In this document: positions 36,062 through 47,758 of the stretch, one piece after another
How positions within the stretch are numbered: position 1 is the stretch's first letter
Layout of the letters: the number at the start of each line of letters is the position of its first letter
DNA from: Bryum argenteum
Lineage: Eukaryota > Streptophyta > Bryopsida > Bryales > Bryaceae
Assembly (NCBI GenBank): GCA_037043015.1
Contig: CM073329.1
Coordinates: forward strand, 15,082,648-15,146,647
Reading direction: 5' to 3'
Length of the DNA: 64,000 nt
Notes under the pieces: model-generated
Seen by the model: only the letters and a program-made list of their open reading frames with translations
What the model was told of the DNA's origin: nothing
Databases searched by the model: none
Program-made: the position numbers and the translations under genes

Positions 36062-39000
36062 TCAAACTGAACTAAGCGACTCTTGCCCAAGGGCTGTCTT
36101 ACAAGGAACCTGCAACCTGTTACAACAAGATATGACTACATTCACAACTTCCTTTGCAATACGTACCAGTTTTGAGATAGCACTAGGTGACTGTGGAGTT
36201 TGATCAGCTAATGACACAAAGTACGTCTCTAAATTGTTATCCACTATATGCTTTGCCAAGCCCTGTATGTTGAATACATGATAATAGGTTCTAAACATAA
36301 AATTTTCATCTTTTTCTATCACCCCGTAATTCAACCTTCCCCACATGAGCACAAGATAAACAAACAGATGAAAGCTACTCACAGACCACTTGTAAGGTCT
36401 CGTCCTTCCATCAGAGGATATATGACCAATCATTTTGTCTTGTCGTTTTGTTTCGTCGTATACACTTGTGACTTCTATCACCCTTGAGCTCTTCAATAAG
36501 AAGTTTGAATATGTAAACTCCATCTTGAAAATTATAGCATCGTAATTCACATCAGGCTTGCGAAGAGCTTTAAACAACTTGAACCTCATGTTATTGTTGG
36601 TGTTGTTGACGTTTGGAGTGATATTAATCCAAGGCGCACCTTTTTCGTCATGTGTATCTAAATTTTCGATACTGATTGTCGGAAACATTGTCCAATCTGG
36701 ACTACATTCCACTGCAATAGATCCTTCTTTGTACTTGTATGGAGTCATGAGAAGAGAATTCACTTCAACATTTCTATCTTCACGCAACAATTTGTCTGGT
36801 TGAAATTCATCACAATAAGGCAAACTTGTGCAGCCTAATTTCTTCAGCAAAATGTAAACTCCGAGCCTCCAATTTGCATTCATCCAGCACAACAGAGTGC
36901 AAAGCCAGTAGAAACAACTTTGTGTGAATAAGCGGCTGGAGGATGATACGATGAGGATGATAAATGCTAAAACTATTGATGTCACAAAGATTCCAATGGC
37001 AACCTTCGGATAAGTATCTTTTAGTTGGTAATAACCTGATAATGCTGCCCCAATTGAAGCAATAAATATTAACCATGGTATGCGTTCATCTACACCTCTG
37101 TCCCCACAACCGACAAAAAACCTTCTCTTCTCCACCAAGTGGAAGATAGAAAATTGGTAAGGGGATTTGAGCACACCTTCCACTATCTCCTTGACGTTCA
37201 AAGCGTGACAATAGATGCCACCTCTCCATAGTATAAGATTCTCAACCACACCAACCTTAGGCGAAGCTTCCCATAGTTCAAGAATACTCAATATTATTGA
37301 CATCCTTTCCCAGTTGGTAGGAGCTACAAAGTCTTCTAGGAAGGTACCTCGGGCACTACTAGTGAATCTGTATTGGTTCTCAGAAAGCTTCATAACAGAT
37401 ACCAATCCTCCTCCAATTTTAAAATTTTGGTTGGAAAAATGTGTCCTCCGTTTGTATCGGTTGCTGGTGTCCACAATCCGTTCTCTTTTAGCAAGTGAAC
37501 TCAAAACAACACACGTGGTATGCGATATGAAAGCGGAAGTTGTTGCACTGCAAGTGACATCATCCTGGAGAGCATTACACGGAGCAAGTCGTGGAATCAT
37601 TCTTCTCACTAGATCAGCCAAATATAAAGCCACAGCTTTGGGGAGGATGCTTCCTACAAGTAGCCAAAAGTGGTACTTCAAAATACACTTCGACCAAAAC
37701 CAAGTACTCATCCTCGATCCAGGGCCCACCAGAAACATAACCACACACCCGGGCATAATACTGATAATTAACTCTCCGCAAATTGAAATTGCTTGAATCC
37801 TCCCATCCACACTTGAGGGTGCTATTTGATGGTGCCGAATGATCATGGTAGAGATAAGCACTCCGTAGATGGCAATAAATAGAAATATTGGATGTAAGAG
37901 CTGTTTACAAGCAACATAATCAAGATAAGCTTAACTTTAGTACATTGGTAGTTGATTTCAGAAAATGGGGCAACTGAATAATGAGTGAGCAACGAGATAA
38001 TTGAAGTCTAGATGTTAAAAGGTCATAACTGGATAACATTCAAGGAAACCATCGTAGTTGCAACCTATACAGATATCAATATCCAATATCAACTCAGTGG
38101 ATTCTCGACCTAGATACAACGTTTCTTATGATCTTATCAACCTCCAAATTCAAATTTGAGAAATCTCCTATATCATGTAATGATTTATCTTAAGTTAGAA
38201 CAGAGGTCATGTTGGTATACTTACCATATTAGCGTACTCCAAGACATCTGGACTCCGAATTCTGGGCATCTCTGACAACATGGACAAAGTAGCATGATAA
38301 GGCACGTAGGCAAGTTGGGGAACATCTGCAAATGAGAAGTCTCCTGGATGAACCTCTCGCGTGGCCTCTGTAGGCTCCACTCGATTGGGAGTCTTTAGAT
38401 GCAACGCTGCCGCTGGTGCAACAACGGGAACATTGTGGGCAGGTCCAGGACACACAACACCACCAGGAACATTGTGAACAGGTCCTGGATGCCACGATGG
38501 AGGGGGCCCAACAGCAACGGGAGCATTGTAGACAGGGCCAATTTGCCATGATGGAGGGGGCTCAACACCAACACGAGCATTGTAGACAGGTCTGGGTTGT
38601 TGTGATGGAGAGGGCATAGCGGTACTAGGACCATTGTTCGGACGGCAAACGTACTCAAGAGCTGGAGCCAAATGGCCACCACGCCCTGAGTTTCCGTGGT
38701 CTGGACCTCCATAGCCTGAGCCTCCGTGGCTGGAACCTTCGTAGCTTGAACCATCCCGTGAGGGCCGACCTCCTCGTCCAGGAGGCCAAACTGGTGGATT
38801 GTATTCCTCGACATGACGGACTAGAGGCATTCGATCGTCTTGGAAAGGAGGTGGTGCCAGAGGCGGCTGTTGTTGCTGCGCATGCGTTGGTGTGGGTGTC
38901 GACTGAGCGTGTCGAAGTTGATGTGCTGGAGGAGGATGAGAATCAAGGGGCAACGAATCCCTTCGACCCTGCCCATCAAAATCATAAGCTGCACAAAACC

Positions 39001-39358
39001 AAAAGAGACCAAGCAAACCGACAATGTGAATTCGCTATCGTTTCAATCCCTACAAATTTGATAGCATGAAATTTCTTAGCTTGGCGCAGTTTACAAACAG
39101 AGAAGTTGGCCCATGTGCCAATGTGGGTTGGGTGGAGATACACATACATGGATGACGAGAACTTTGAGGAGATGGAGCGTCATCGGCGGTTCCTCCAAAT
39201 CTTGACCTCCAGCTTGACCCACCATTAGTGGGACTGTCTTTAGCATTCTCTGCAACGGGGTCCAAGCTGGGAACAGGGCTTAATACAAGTCGCCGCGCTT
39301 GAAACAAAGGTTCAAGCGTTGGATCAAGATGAGCCGGCCTCTGGCAAGCACACCACAT
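36062..39358 (-). CDS. Gene A: unrecognised multi-TM protein with Pro/Gly-repeat N-terminus
   Basis: Exons on the minus strand: 39358 (or 39340)-39148, 38988-38225, 37900-36062. GT-AG borders and phases agree (SSRHP|SYDF and EYANM|LLHP). If ATG 39358 is the start, the product has 937 aa; 39341-39342 is also a good acceptor, so an upstream exon is possible. Exon 2 is Pro/Gly-rich with about four diverged repeats around GPVYNAPVAVGPPPSWH. Exon 3 has TM segments near its start, a Cys block LAPCNALQDDVTC, the conserved LWEASPKVGVVENL and RRFFVGCGDRG, two further TM segments ending SCFYWLC, the motif LPYCDEFQPDKLL, and a C-terminal FHLFVYLVLMWG segment. Gene B is a clear paralogue. I recognise no known family. 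It looks intact and is likely a membrane protein with a cytosolic disordered tail. Confidence 0.7.
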
Positions 39359-39499
39359 AACACTAATTTAGACTATGATCATGTAGACCATGTCTATACA
39401 CCTACCACTTCATACCATGTCTGTGCACATAATGTTCTCAAAAAGCCTCTGCAAATTTCTGTACCCGTGAGTATTGAACACAAGGAGCTCAACATTGAC

Positions 39500-40640
39500 T
39501 GAAGCACCAACAATAATGGCATTGTTCACATTCACTACAACGAGATTAGTGCTCCAAAATTTAAGTGACTAAGCTCATACTCTACTACTTGAGAGCACAT
39601 TAGAACAAACCCTCTTTGCGTGGAAGTTTAGGCCAAGTCTAATGTCGCCGTTGTACTCTCCACCCCGAGTTATTGGATATGCAGTAACACCAACGCTGTG
39701 CTTTTCCCGAAACACTTCAACAAAAGCAAGATTGAAAATCAACCATTGCAAGTGAATCAGCAATCAAATCCCACAATACAATCTAATCGCAGTTATAATC
39801 TCACATGTTGGCTAGTATTACTAGTACTAATCATTGCCCTAGTGATGAGCATTATATATGTACAAAGTGACGCTCTAAACTGCAAGCTCTCCAAAAATTT
39901 CAAGAGGCATTCAGCTCGGGTTTGAGCATATCATTACTTGCATTCTCCAACTTGATCATCGTCCCGTAGAAAATTCTTTGCCATGATCATGATCATCAAG
40001 TGCTTCGTACTCCTGTCAATTTTGTATTCAAATGTCTCGTTCCAGTATGGCCGACTTCCCCCATCTGCGTCACCACAATCTCAAAGATAAAACCAGCAAG
40101 CTTCATTGATCAAAGCCAGCAAGCTTCATTGCGCCCAAATGCTAGATGTAAGGAGAAGCAAAAGCGAAAATCGATGGCTCCGTTTGTGGGAAGTGAAGTG
40201 AATTACATGTGGCAACTTTGGTTTTGAAAACCTGCGTTCCAACCGTAAGAATGCAATACGGGCTGCACTTGCCTGCGCAACACCAAGACGGAATGAATCA
40301 CAGCACATGAATACCACCTCACCTTGGTGCGGCACATTAGATGGCACATTAGATGAAATGGCAGAAATTCGGACGACAATGGCAAATACTCCACAACCAA
40401 AAACCGATAAAGGAGGGACTCGAACACTCCTGGTAAGTAGTACTCCATATCCACCCTCCATAAACCCACTCTGGAACCCTAATTTGCAAACCCTTCTCTC
40501 TCATGGCTTCGTAGACTATCATTAATTTCCATCGGATCCGCATGTAATTGCCAATACCGTGGCCTGAAAATAATAGAATTCCCGGTTCTCTCGAGCGGTA
40601 CACCCTGTCTCCACAATCCGATCCTCTTACCAATTTCCAA
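39500..40640 (-). other. Exon-like stretches upstream of gene A, unidentified
   Basis: Several minus-strand stretches read as plausible coding sequence. Positions 39760-39610 include HSVGVTAYPITRGGEYNGD and RLGLNFHAKR. Positions 40460-40200 include QGEVVFMCCDSFRLGVAQ. Positions 40530-40440 include GLQIRVPEWVYGGW. No unbroken phase-consistent chain is evident and no domain is recognised. They may be exons of a host gene, far-5' exons of gene A, or a pseudogene. Confidence 0.3.
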
Positions 40641-40748
40641 GCAGTAATTTAACATTCTCAAACTGACCTAGAATGGTTGGGTGCTGCAGACCTTGCAGGC
40701 AAATACTACTGCCTCGTACTCTCTTATCAACACGGACTACCGCATTTT

Positions 40749-40820
40749 GAACCTCACAGCTGGAGACTAGCTACCGAAAATACTGAACCTCACAGCTGGA
40801 GACTAGCTACCGAAGATACT
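40749..40820. repeat. Tandem duplication of a 36-bp unit
   Basis: Two adjacent copies of a 36-bp unit begin GAACCTCACAGCTGGAGACT and differ by one or two bases. A separate 20-bp duplication (GCTTCAGAATTCAGATGGGT, twice) lies at about 40,948-40,987. Confidence 0.8.
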
Positions 40821-41059
40821 GATTATCACCCCTGAAACCGCTTCATCTTGTAGGGTTTGAAATTTATGCAGGGGTCATTTCAAAGGCAGAATGGTAAGAA
40901 ATGCCCGGCTCCCAACGTACATTGCAATCTAAGTCTGTACACAACCTGCTTCAGAATTCAGATGGGTGCTTCAGAATTCAGATGGGTGGAAACTCATTGG
41001 CGGTGAGAGCTCGTTCGATAGTTCTAACCTAAATTTCAAAACAAAAAACAGGGATGAGA

Positions 41060-42310
41060 CTACGTACCTAGTAAGGCGGTGTTCTTAATGTTGAGGGCAC
41101 CCTCAACATACACATGCAAGTCCCCGTGAGGCATTTTGAAGTTCTGAATCTCCGCACGTGCCTAGCAGCAGCTCAGTCGATCACCCTCAAGCCCCAATCA
41201 CTCTCACATGAATTCCAGAAAACCGGCTTCCACCAGAAGCTATTCACCTGCAATGACACCATCGTCACATTCTCACCGTCTTCGCCCATGTTTAGCACCA
41301 TTCAGAACCATCACAACTAGCTCTTGAATCACGGCACAGACCCTCCTAGACCAACTACGAATTCACACTTCAGAACGTCGAAGAAACAAGAGCCACGGTC
41401 CAAACCTACGAGATGGCGAATCGCCCACAAGAGCGCCGAAAAGTACCAGCGTTGACAGAGAAACTAGCAGGGATGGGAAGAGACTGGTAAGAAGCGAGAG
41501 GTGGGGACGGTCCACGATGGGTCGCGCGCATCGCGCTAGTGAATCAGTGCGCTAGCTAGCTCGTAGTTTCTTCGGGGATTTGCATCAGACTTGCGGTGGT
41601 TACTGTACCGACTGAATGGGAGAGAATCGGCAGAGTTCTGCATCCCACACCCCGTCACGACCGTGGTAGCGAGTACTATTTGTGTTCCTCTCAAGAATTA
41701 CACCCATATTTGGAAGGTAATAGGTTTAGGGTTAAATAAGGTCACCACGTACGAAAAGATTATGCAATTTCAGAGTGCGAGGATTATTGACAAGCGCAAA
41801 GATTCATGGTCAACGCGGTGAAAGGATGGAAGTCTAAAAAAGATTTGTGGAGCGCACCTTCTGTGCTCGGACATCCAACCATTCCGATGGATCGTCGAAA
41901 AACTTCCTCCACAGCTTCTTCGTATCCGCTGCGTGTCTAAAATGCAACACAGAACTCCGTCAGAAATCCCGAGATGAGGTCAATCAGACGTGTCAAAGCT
42001 CAAACACGCACCTCGAGTTCTCGTCACGATTGGCGGCTTTCGGGAGCACCCACTCACGCATTGGCTTCTCAGGAAGCTCTCCGAGTTGCAGGCGTCCCAA
42101 CCCTAGCCTCCTCCTAGCACGTTGACGTTTGTGCCTCCCACTCTCCAACTCCAGCTGGTGGGACGACTTTGAGAAGTACTGGCTATGATAGTGTGGCCCA
42201 CAACCTGCCATTGCCAGATTGCCAGCCTCGGTGGCCGCCGAATGGCCGGCTACCACTCCGGAGGCCCCGTTTCCACACCTTCTGTCAGAGCGGAGGCCCC
42301 GTTTCCACAC
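41060..42310 (-). pseudogene. OSB-like (organellar ssDNA-binding, PDF-motif) gene fragment or decayed gene
   Basis: On the minus strand, an exon ending near 42006 (...ANRDENSR) joins in phase across a short GT-AG intron to about 41931-41869, reading DTKKLWRKFFDDPSEWLDVR. This resembles the LW..FF..P.EWWDNR start of the PDF motif in plant OSB single-strand-binding proteins, with the second Trp replaced by Leu. The rest of that motif (NP..PDFKHK) is not found. Further along, an ATG at about 41,527 starts a transit-peptide-like, Ser/Arg-rich segment (MRATHRGPSPPLASYQSL). A stretch near 41,145-41,070 reads FKMPHGDLHVYVEGALNIKN, which could be an OB-fold strand region. The motif order is not the usual one, so this may be rearranged or more than one gene. 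Confidence 0.4.
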
Positions 42311-42419
42311 CTTCTGTCAGAGCGGAGGCCCCGTTTCCACACCTTCTGTCAGAGCGGAGGCCCCGTTTCCACACCTTCTGTCAGAGCGGAGGCCCCGTTT
42401 CCACACCTTCTGTCAGAGC
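42260..42419. repeat. Five tandem copies of a 32-bp unit
   Basis: The unit starts GGAGGCCCCGTTTCCACACC and is repeated five times without a visible change (42260, 42292, 42324, 42356, 42388). Such uniformity implies recent expansion. The unit contains GGCCCCGTTT, a sequence similar to many PIF/Harbinger termini, and it lies about 600 bp before the Harbinger transposase. Confidence 0.9.
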
Positions 42420-42439
42420 AAGGCCAGTAAAAAAGCCTT

Positions 42440-42726
42440 GCCTGTATCAACCGGATCTCGGTGTCACGAGCCTTTCTCGGAGCCCTCATCAGCCAATGGG
42501 ATTTTTTCTTAAAAAACCCTGGAATTTTCCATTTGGACCCCTGCAGACCATTTTTGATAACTTTGAATTCAAATTTGAGGTCTGCGACTCCACATTACTA
42601 CTGGAAGTATTCTCCTTGGAATTTAAAGCCTATACATCAAAAAATTAGGAGGCAATTTACCCATCCCCTCCCTGGCTGCCAAAAAAAGCTCGTGACACCA
42701 AAATATAGAGATCCGTATCAACCCCG
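42440..42726. repeat. Inverted-repeat (hairpin) element, possible MITE
   Basis: The left arm has GTATCAACCGGATCTCGG then TGTCACGAGC (about 42,443-42,471). The right arm, read in reverse, has GGTTGATACGGATCTC then GGTGTCACGAGC (about 42,681-42,726). The spacing suggests a short nonautonomous transposon of about 290 bp. No target duplication is clear. Confidence 0.4.
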
Positions 42727-43013
42727 GCACTCAGCCTATGCAGCCTATGCAAGGTCCCGCATGGGTCGAGGGCCCAGTTGTCGTATCATTGCCCCAACTG
42801 TTGCCTGTTATCCTCTGACGCTGCTTGTGTGGCAATCACTGCTTGCATGACACTGTATCTAGTATTCCTATCTCCAAGCCATCTCTCTCTCTGTGAGGGT
42901 CCAACACTTCTGCACTTAAGCGAGTGGTGAGTGGAAACGATATAAGGTGAAGGAGGAAGTGAGAGCTTTGGTGTTCACTGACTATTTTGATTATGGGAGT
43001 AGGTGCTTGAACG

Positions 43014-44318
43014 GATGGAGTCTTGGGAGGATCAATTTAAGAGCTACTCTAAGTTGGGATTAGGATTTGAGGAAAATGGAGAAGATGAATATACCAACGA
43101 TTGAGCTCGTGAATAGAGAAATTCTAGGTGAGTCATCTGCCACTCCCAAAGTCCGTGGAAGTGTTCCAGGGAGGAAGTTTGTCTTCTGTGATAGAGAGGC
43201 ATATCACAATCTTTTGTACAAAGATTATTTCTCTGATTCGCCAACTTATGGCCCGGTGCAATTCCGGAGACGGTTTCGGATGTGCAAGAAACTATTTTGC
43301 ATATTGTGGACTTGATTGTGACATTTGACCCCTGGTTTGTGTAAAAGCCAGATGCATCTAACCGCATGGAGTTGTTTACTTTGCAGAAATCCATAGCTGT
43401 CATTCGTATGCTTACTTATGGCTAGTCCCGGATGCTTGTGATGAGTATTGTAGGTTGGGAGAGTCCACTGCATAAGTGTGCACAAGTCTGTTTGAAGAAG
43501 TTTGTCTTAGCTATTTGTGGGTGCTTTGATTCCACCTACTTTAGGCAACCCACGAGAGAGGATTTGGTGCACCAGATGGATATCAATGAAGGTTGTGGAT
43601 TTCCAGGATTGTTTGGTAGCCTTGATTGCATGCATTGGACTTGGGAAAATTGTCCTGTGGCATGGCAGGGTCAGTTCCATGACAAAGACAAGAATCAGAG
43701 TATCATACTTGAGGCAATTGCAGACCAAAGTTTGTGGATTTGGCATGCTTTCTTTGGGTTGTCTGGACGGAACAATGAAATTAATGTATTGGATCGGTCA
43801 CCATTTCTTCTCAACCTATTACGAGGTTCTGGGCACAACATTACTTTTGAGGTGAATGGGCATACCTATTCCCGATACTATTTGTTGACGGATGGTATAT
43901 ACCCCCGTGGTCTTGTTTTGTGCAACCAATCGACGCACCACAAGGTGAGATGAACGAATATTTTACGAAGTGCCAAGAGGCGGCCCGAAAAGATGTAGAG
44001 CCAACGTTTGGGGTGTTGCAAGCTCGTTGAGAAATCATCAAAAACCCGGTTCGACAGTGGAACTTAGATGTCATTACCAATATCATGATGGCGTGCATTA
44101 TTAGCCACAACATGATTTTGGAGGATGAGAAGGACTTAAGCTTGGAGCCTTTTGTCGATTGGAGTATTCCCATCGAGACTACTCCAATCCCCTTTACGTT
44201 TCGTGACTTATTTTGTAGTACAAGGGAGATAGAGAATGTTGAGAGTCATTTTGCCTTGCCAAATGACTTGATAGACCACTTGTGGAGGAAGAAAGGACAT
44301 GGTAGGAGGCTATCATGA
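43014..44318 (+). pseudogene. PIF/Harbinger transposase (DDE_Tnp_4), decayed
   Basis: Conserved blocks appear in order: FCDREAYHNLLYKDYFSDSP and FRRRFRMCKKLF (about 43,190-43,300), then CLKKF (43,490), the first catalytic Asp in GLFGSLDCMHWTWENCP (43,610), and the second in LLTDGIYPRG (43,885). The third acidic residue is in ARKDVEPTFGVLQAR (43,990), followed by NIMMACIISHNMILEDE (44,080). All three catalytic acids remain, but several frame changes and stops break the chain between blocks: one frame change near 43,300, stops near 43,343, 43,425 and 43,950, and one at about 44,028. It is likely inactive. It is convergent with the Myb-like ORF at 46,912-47,720. Confidence 0.85.
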
Positions 44319-45735
44319 GCTTTTGAGTGCTAATATCTTTATAAAGTGTCGGAAACGGACATTAAGGTTCAAACCTTGCCCAAATTTTCTATATCCATAC
44401 ATTTAACCTTCTCTTATGCAATTTTCATTTGACTCTAACCTATTCATAGTAGGTGCACCAAAAAATTCTGGAAATTGAGCAAAAGCAAGGTTTCCACTCT
44501 GTGAATAAGCTTGGTGAAGTCGAGATGGCTCCAGTTCAGGTTGAGTGTCAGGGATGCACTGTAAATCTTCCCAATATCCTCCCAAATCATTATCTACAAA
44601 CACAAAACCAGATTTCAATTAAAAGACGACACACAAAATGACATTGAGAATCAATTTGGGTCACATTAAATTCAATTTGGAAATCAATCTACATCATATG
44701 AAACTCAGATGCAAGTCAATCCACGTCACTAGATGAAACTCATTTTGCAATTCAATCCACGTCACTCTGCACTCACTTTGCAAATCAATCCGGATCACAT
44801 CAACCTCTCATCGAAATTGCAATTGGATATGAACTTCTAATTACAAATTAAATTGGGTTACTTCAAGAGCAATTTAAAATCATGAATTAGCGAAGCTATC
44901 ATTTCTGTGCATGTGGCTTGCAAGAACTTGATTTGTCATAAAATCGTAAAAACAATCATACAAAATTATTATACAAAATCATACAAAATTAAACAAAATC
45001 AACATCACATCAAAATCACATCAAGAAAATGAATGACGCTAGTGCTAGCCAACATACCGAAGGTCTACTAATATACAATCGGTCAGCATTTCTAGGGTTG
45101 ATATGTGGAGAGCAAAGCGTACTACAACACGAACGTAGTGGCGTAGATAACATACCTGCAAGTGCCCGATTGGGTGACAGAATCGTTGGCCTAAACGGAC
45201 GGGGAGCCTCAATTCGTGTTGGTGAGATTTCGGGAGAATTCATCGTTGCGGGAGATGAATAAGTGTCGGCGTGTGAGCCTTAATTCCGATTGCCCGATTT
45301 TAAGGTCACAATGTTGGATCGAGGTGGTGGATTGCTAACTAAGACAAGCCTTCCAAGCAATGAATCTATCACACATACTCACAACTAATTTTAAAGCATA
45401 AGACACTACTCCACATACATGAAATCACCATGCATCACAACTAACACCACACTCCACATGCAAACAATCATCCAAAAATAATGAACTAACAACCAAGTAA
45501 CAAATTCAAGCAAACGTTCACCAATTGCATGCATCCAACCAAGCCAAGCAAACCATACAATTTTTGGGGCAATTAGATTGCCATTTTCAATATTAGGTTC
45601 AAATCTGAGATTACTAATATTCTAAAACACTAAAGCACGTGAACACAATTGTAAGGATGTAGAATAATTGAATAGGAAAGCTCCCTCTTGTTGTACTCAG
45701 CCGCTGTTCGACCCAGGGGCACGGAAACAACTATC
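44319..45735. other. AT-rich interior of the Harbinger element, no gene seen
   Basis: Short direct repeats around CAATCCACGTCACT occur at 44,640-44,790, and (A)CAAAATYA repeats near 44,950-45,020. No coding domain is recognisable. Confidence 0.35.
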
Positions 45736-45737
45736 AG

Positions 45738-46260
45738 TCCTTGACCTTAATCCGTTGATGATGAAGCTAGTTGCGTTGAAAAGGTGACTTGAAGACGCTT
45801 CCAAATCTACAAAACTTGTTTTTTGGTTCGCTTTGAATCACGAGATCTTGCGCTTCAAAGTTGGGTCTTCAAATTGCTGCCACAGCCAACCCACCTTCAC
45901 TTCAACAACCACCGTTTCTGTCCTTAATCCGCTGGGGACGAACCTAGTCTTGTTGAAAAAATGACTTGAATACCTTTCCAAATCTTTAGAGCTCGTCCTT
46001 TAGATCTTCTTAGGTCGCGAGACATCGCGCCTCAAAGTTGGCTTTCTAAAACTGCCTCCGCAACCGACCCACCTTCACTCCAACAGCCACCATTCCTCCG
46101 TCCTTGATCTGTTGGGGACAAACCTAGTCTTGTCGGAAAGGTGACTTAAATACTTTTTTGGATCTCTAAAGCTTATCCCTTGGGTCCTCCTAGGTCGCAA
46201 GATATCGTGCCTCAAAGTTGGCCTTCTACTGTTGTCTTTTAGAACTTGTCGCGACTCCGG
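45738..46260. repeat. Three tandem copies of a ~180-bp repeat
   Basis: Three units start around CCTTAATCCGTTG (45745), CCTTAATCCGCTGGGG (45922) and CCTTGATCTGTTGGGG (46102), at spacings of 177 and 180 bp. Each carries CTAGTTGCG/CTAGTCTTG, then GTGACTT, TTTCCAAATCT, and CGCGCYTCAAAGTTGG. Units 2 and 3 are closer to each other. The array lies between the two convergent ORFs of the Harbinger element. Confidence 0.8.
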
Positions 46261-46911
46261 CCAATTCCCTTCAAATTTTAACGGCAAGGTTAAAAACAAT
46301 GGTTAATCACAACCTAAACCTAGATCTAGCCCTTCTTCAAAAGAAACTTCTTAACTCTTGGATCCATACCTACAAACTTAGATCTAGCCTCCAAAAAGGA
46401 CACACTCTCTCTCTTCCCCTTCAAACTCGCAAAAAACCACAAAAACTAACTAACTCCCCATCCCTCATCCGATTTGAATTAGTAGGAGCAAAAGTTTCAT
46501 CCGCTCGAACGGACGAATCTGTGACCATCCAACTAATTCATCCGCATAGTTAACTAAATTCCTTGATTATTTAAATAGGAGGAATCTAAGTAATCACAAT
46601 GCAAATGTACTAGACTATGAATAATAGTGGAAGCATAAAAAATACCTGAAACATGCCATAAATACATTTACACCAATCAAAATTACTAAATTAGAATAAA
46701 ATAGATCAACGCCGGGGCATTTAAGCAAAACTCTACCCAAGGTCATGAATTTCCCGGGAATTGGAATATTTGGCCTAGATGTCCCAATTAGGGAATTAGA
46801 ATAGGAATAAACTAAGCTAAACCTTATAGAAAACAACTTCCGCAAGCGTGAACCGTTTCGGTCGTTCACACGGCGTTAGGAGCTTTATCAACCGTAGGCA
46901 TAAGAGTTGCT

Positions 46912-47758
46912 TCAAGCTCGGTTCGGCCCCGCTTTTTGGGCGGGGAGTTCTACACTCTTCAATCCCATCAGGCGCTCGTGCTCGCTCTTCTCCCTCTCTA
47001 CAGTGCGCTGATCTGCCGCCATGCTTCGCTTACTCCTCACAAGCTCTTCCTTTTGCCAAAGTAAGAAGTATTCCCTGGCGTCTCCATCTAGGTCCTCCAA
47101 TGGCATTTTGAATAATTCAATTGCCGCATGATCTTACATGGTATGTGCTTTTTGCATGTTTGAATCTGCCATTTGCTCCGTGGCCCGAGCCTGGGTTTTC
47201 AAAATGGAGTCTCGCTTGCCTTGCTCGACAAGATCCGCCTTCGCAGCTTTGTTGCCATGTGGCCTCTTGAGGCATTGCCCGGCGACCTCTCTCTGCCGAT
47301 CATGCACCCCAGTCTCGCCGTCACCACTGCCTTCACCTTCCTCAATGCCGCGTTCGTACGTGTTTTGAATTGCAGGCGGCCTCGTTGCTATTGGTGAAAG
47401 ATTGTTGTCACTCGGAAACCCACGCCTTTGCACGTCCAATGGTGAATCCGACCACCTAGGTACGTCCTTCAACACATACCAACAATGAAGATAGGAAAAC
47501 CCTTGTTCCTTTGGGTGGCGATCCTTGTAATACACCAATGCTTGCCCTAGCACATCCTCTAAAGAAGTCCCGACTCTCTGTTATCAAAGACCTACTTATA
47601 ATTTCCGCAAAACTTCGCAACATCATGCTTAATCGTGCTCCATTTTGTCTCCAATGATCTTGCAGAACAAACAAGAGCCGTGCGTGCCTTAGATTGGTTG
47701 AAATGGGTAGTAATTCGATCTCAAAAAGCAGTATTGCGTTGCTTGTTTCCACACACAA
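46912..47758 (-). pseudogene. Myb/trihelix-like ORF1 of the PIF/Harbinger element, decayed
   Basis: On the minus strand, pieces of the family's DNA-binding accessory protein are readable. Near 47,650-47,600 is SLETKWSTIKHDVAKFCGNY. Near 47,500-47,450 is FSYLHCWYVLKDVPRW. Near 47,290-47,260 is KRPHGNKAAK. Near 47,080-47,000 is a charged helix EYFLLWQKEELVRSKRSM. These motifs (CW.VLK..PKW, RP.G.KAAK) are typical of the Myb-like protein that Harbinger transposases need for nuclear import and end binding. The blocks lie in more than one frame, so it is broken. Confidence 0.7.

Noticed and set aside
42185-42512. Repeat-protein frames on the plus strand
   Set aside because: They are produced by the 32-bp tandem repeat, which is open in several frames because 32 is not a multiple of three and the unit lacks stops.
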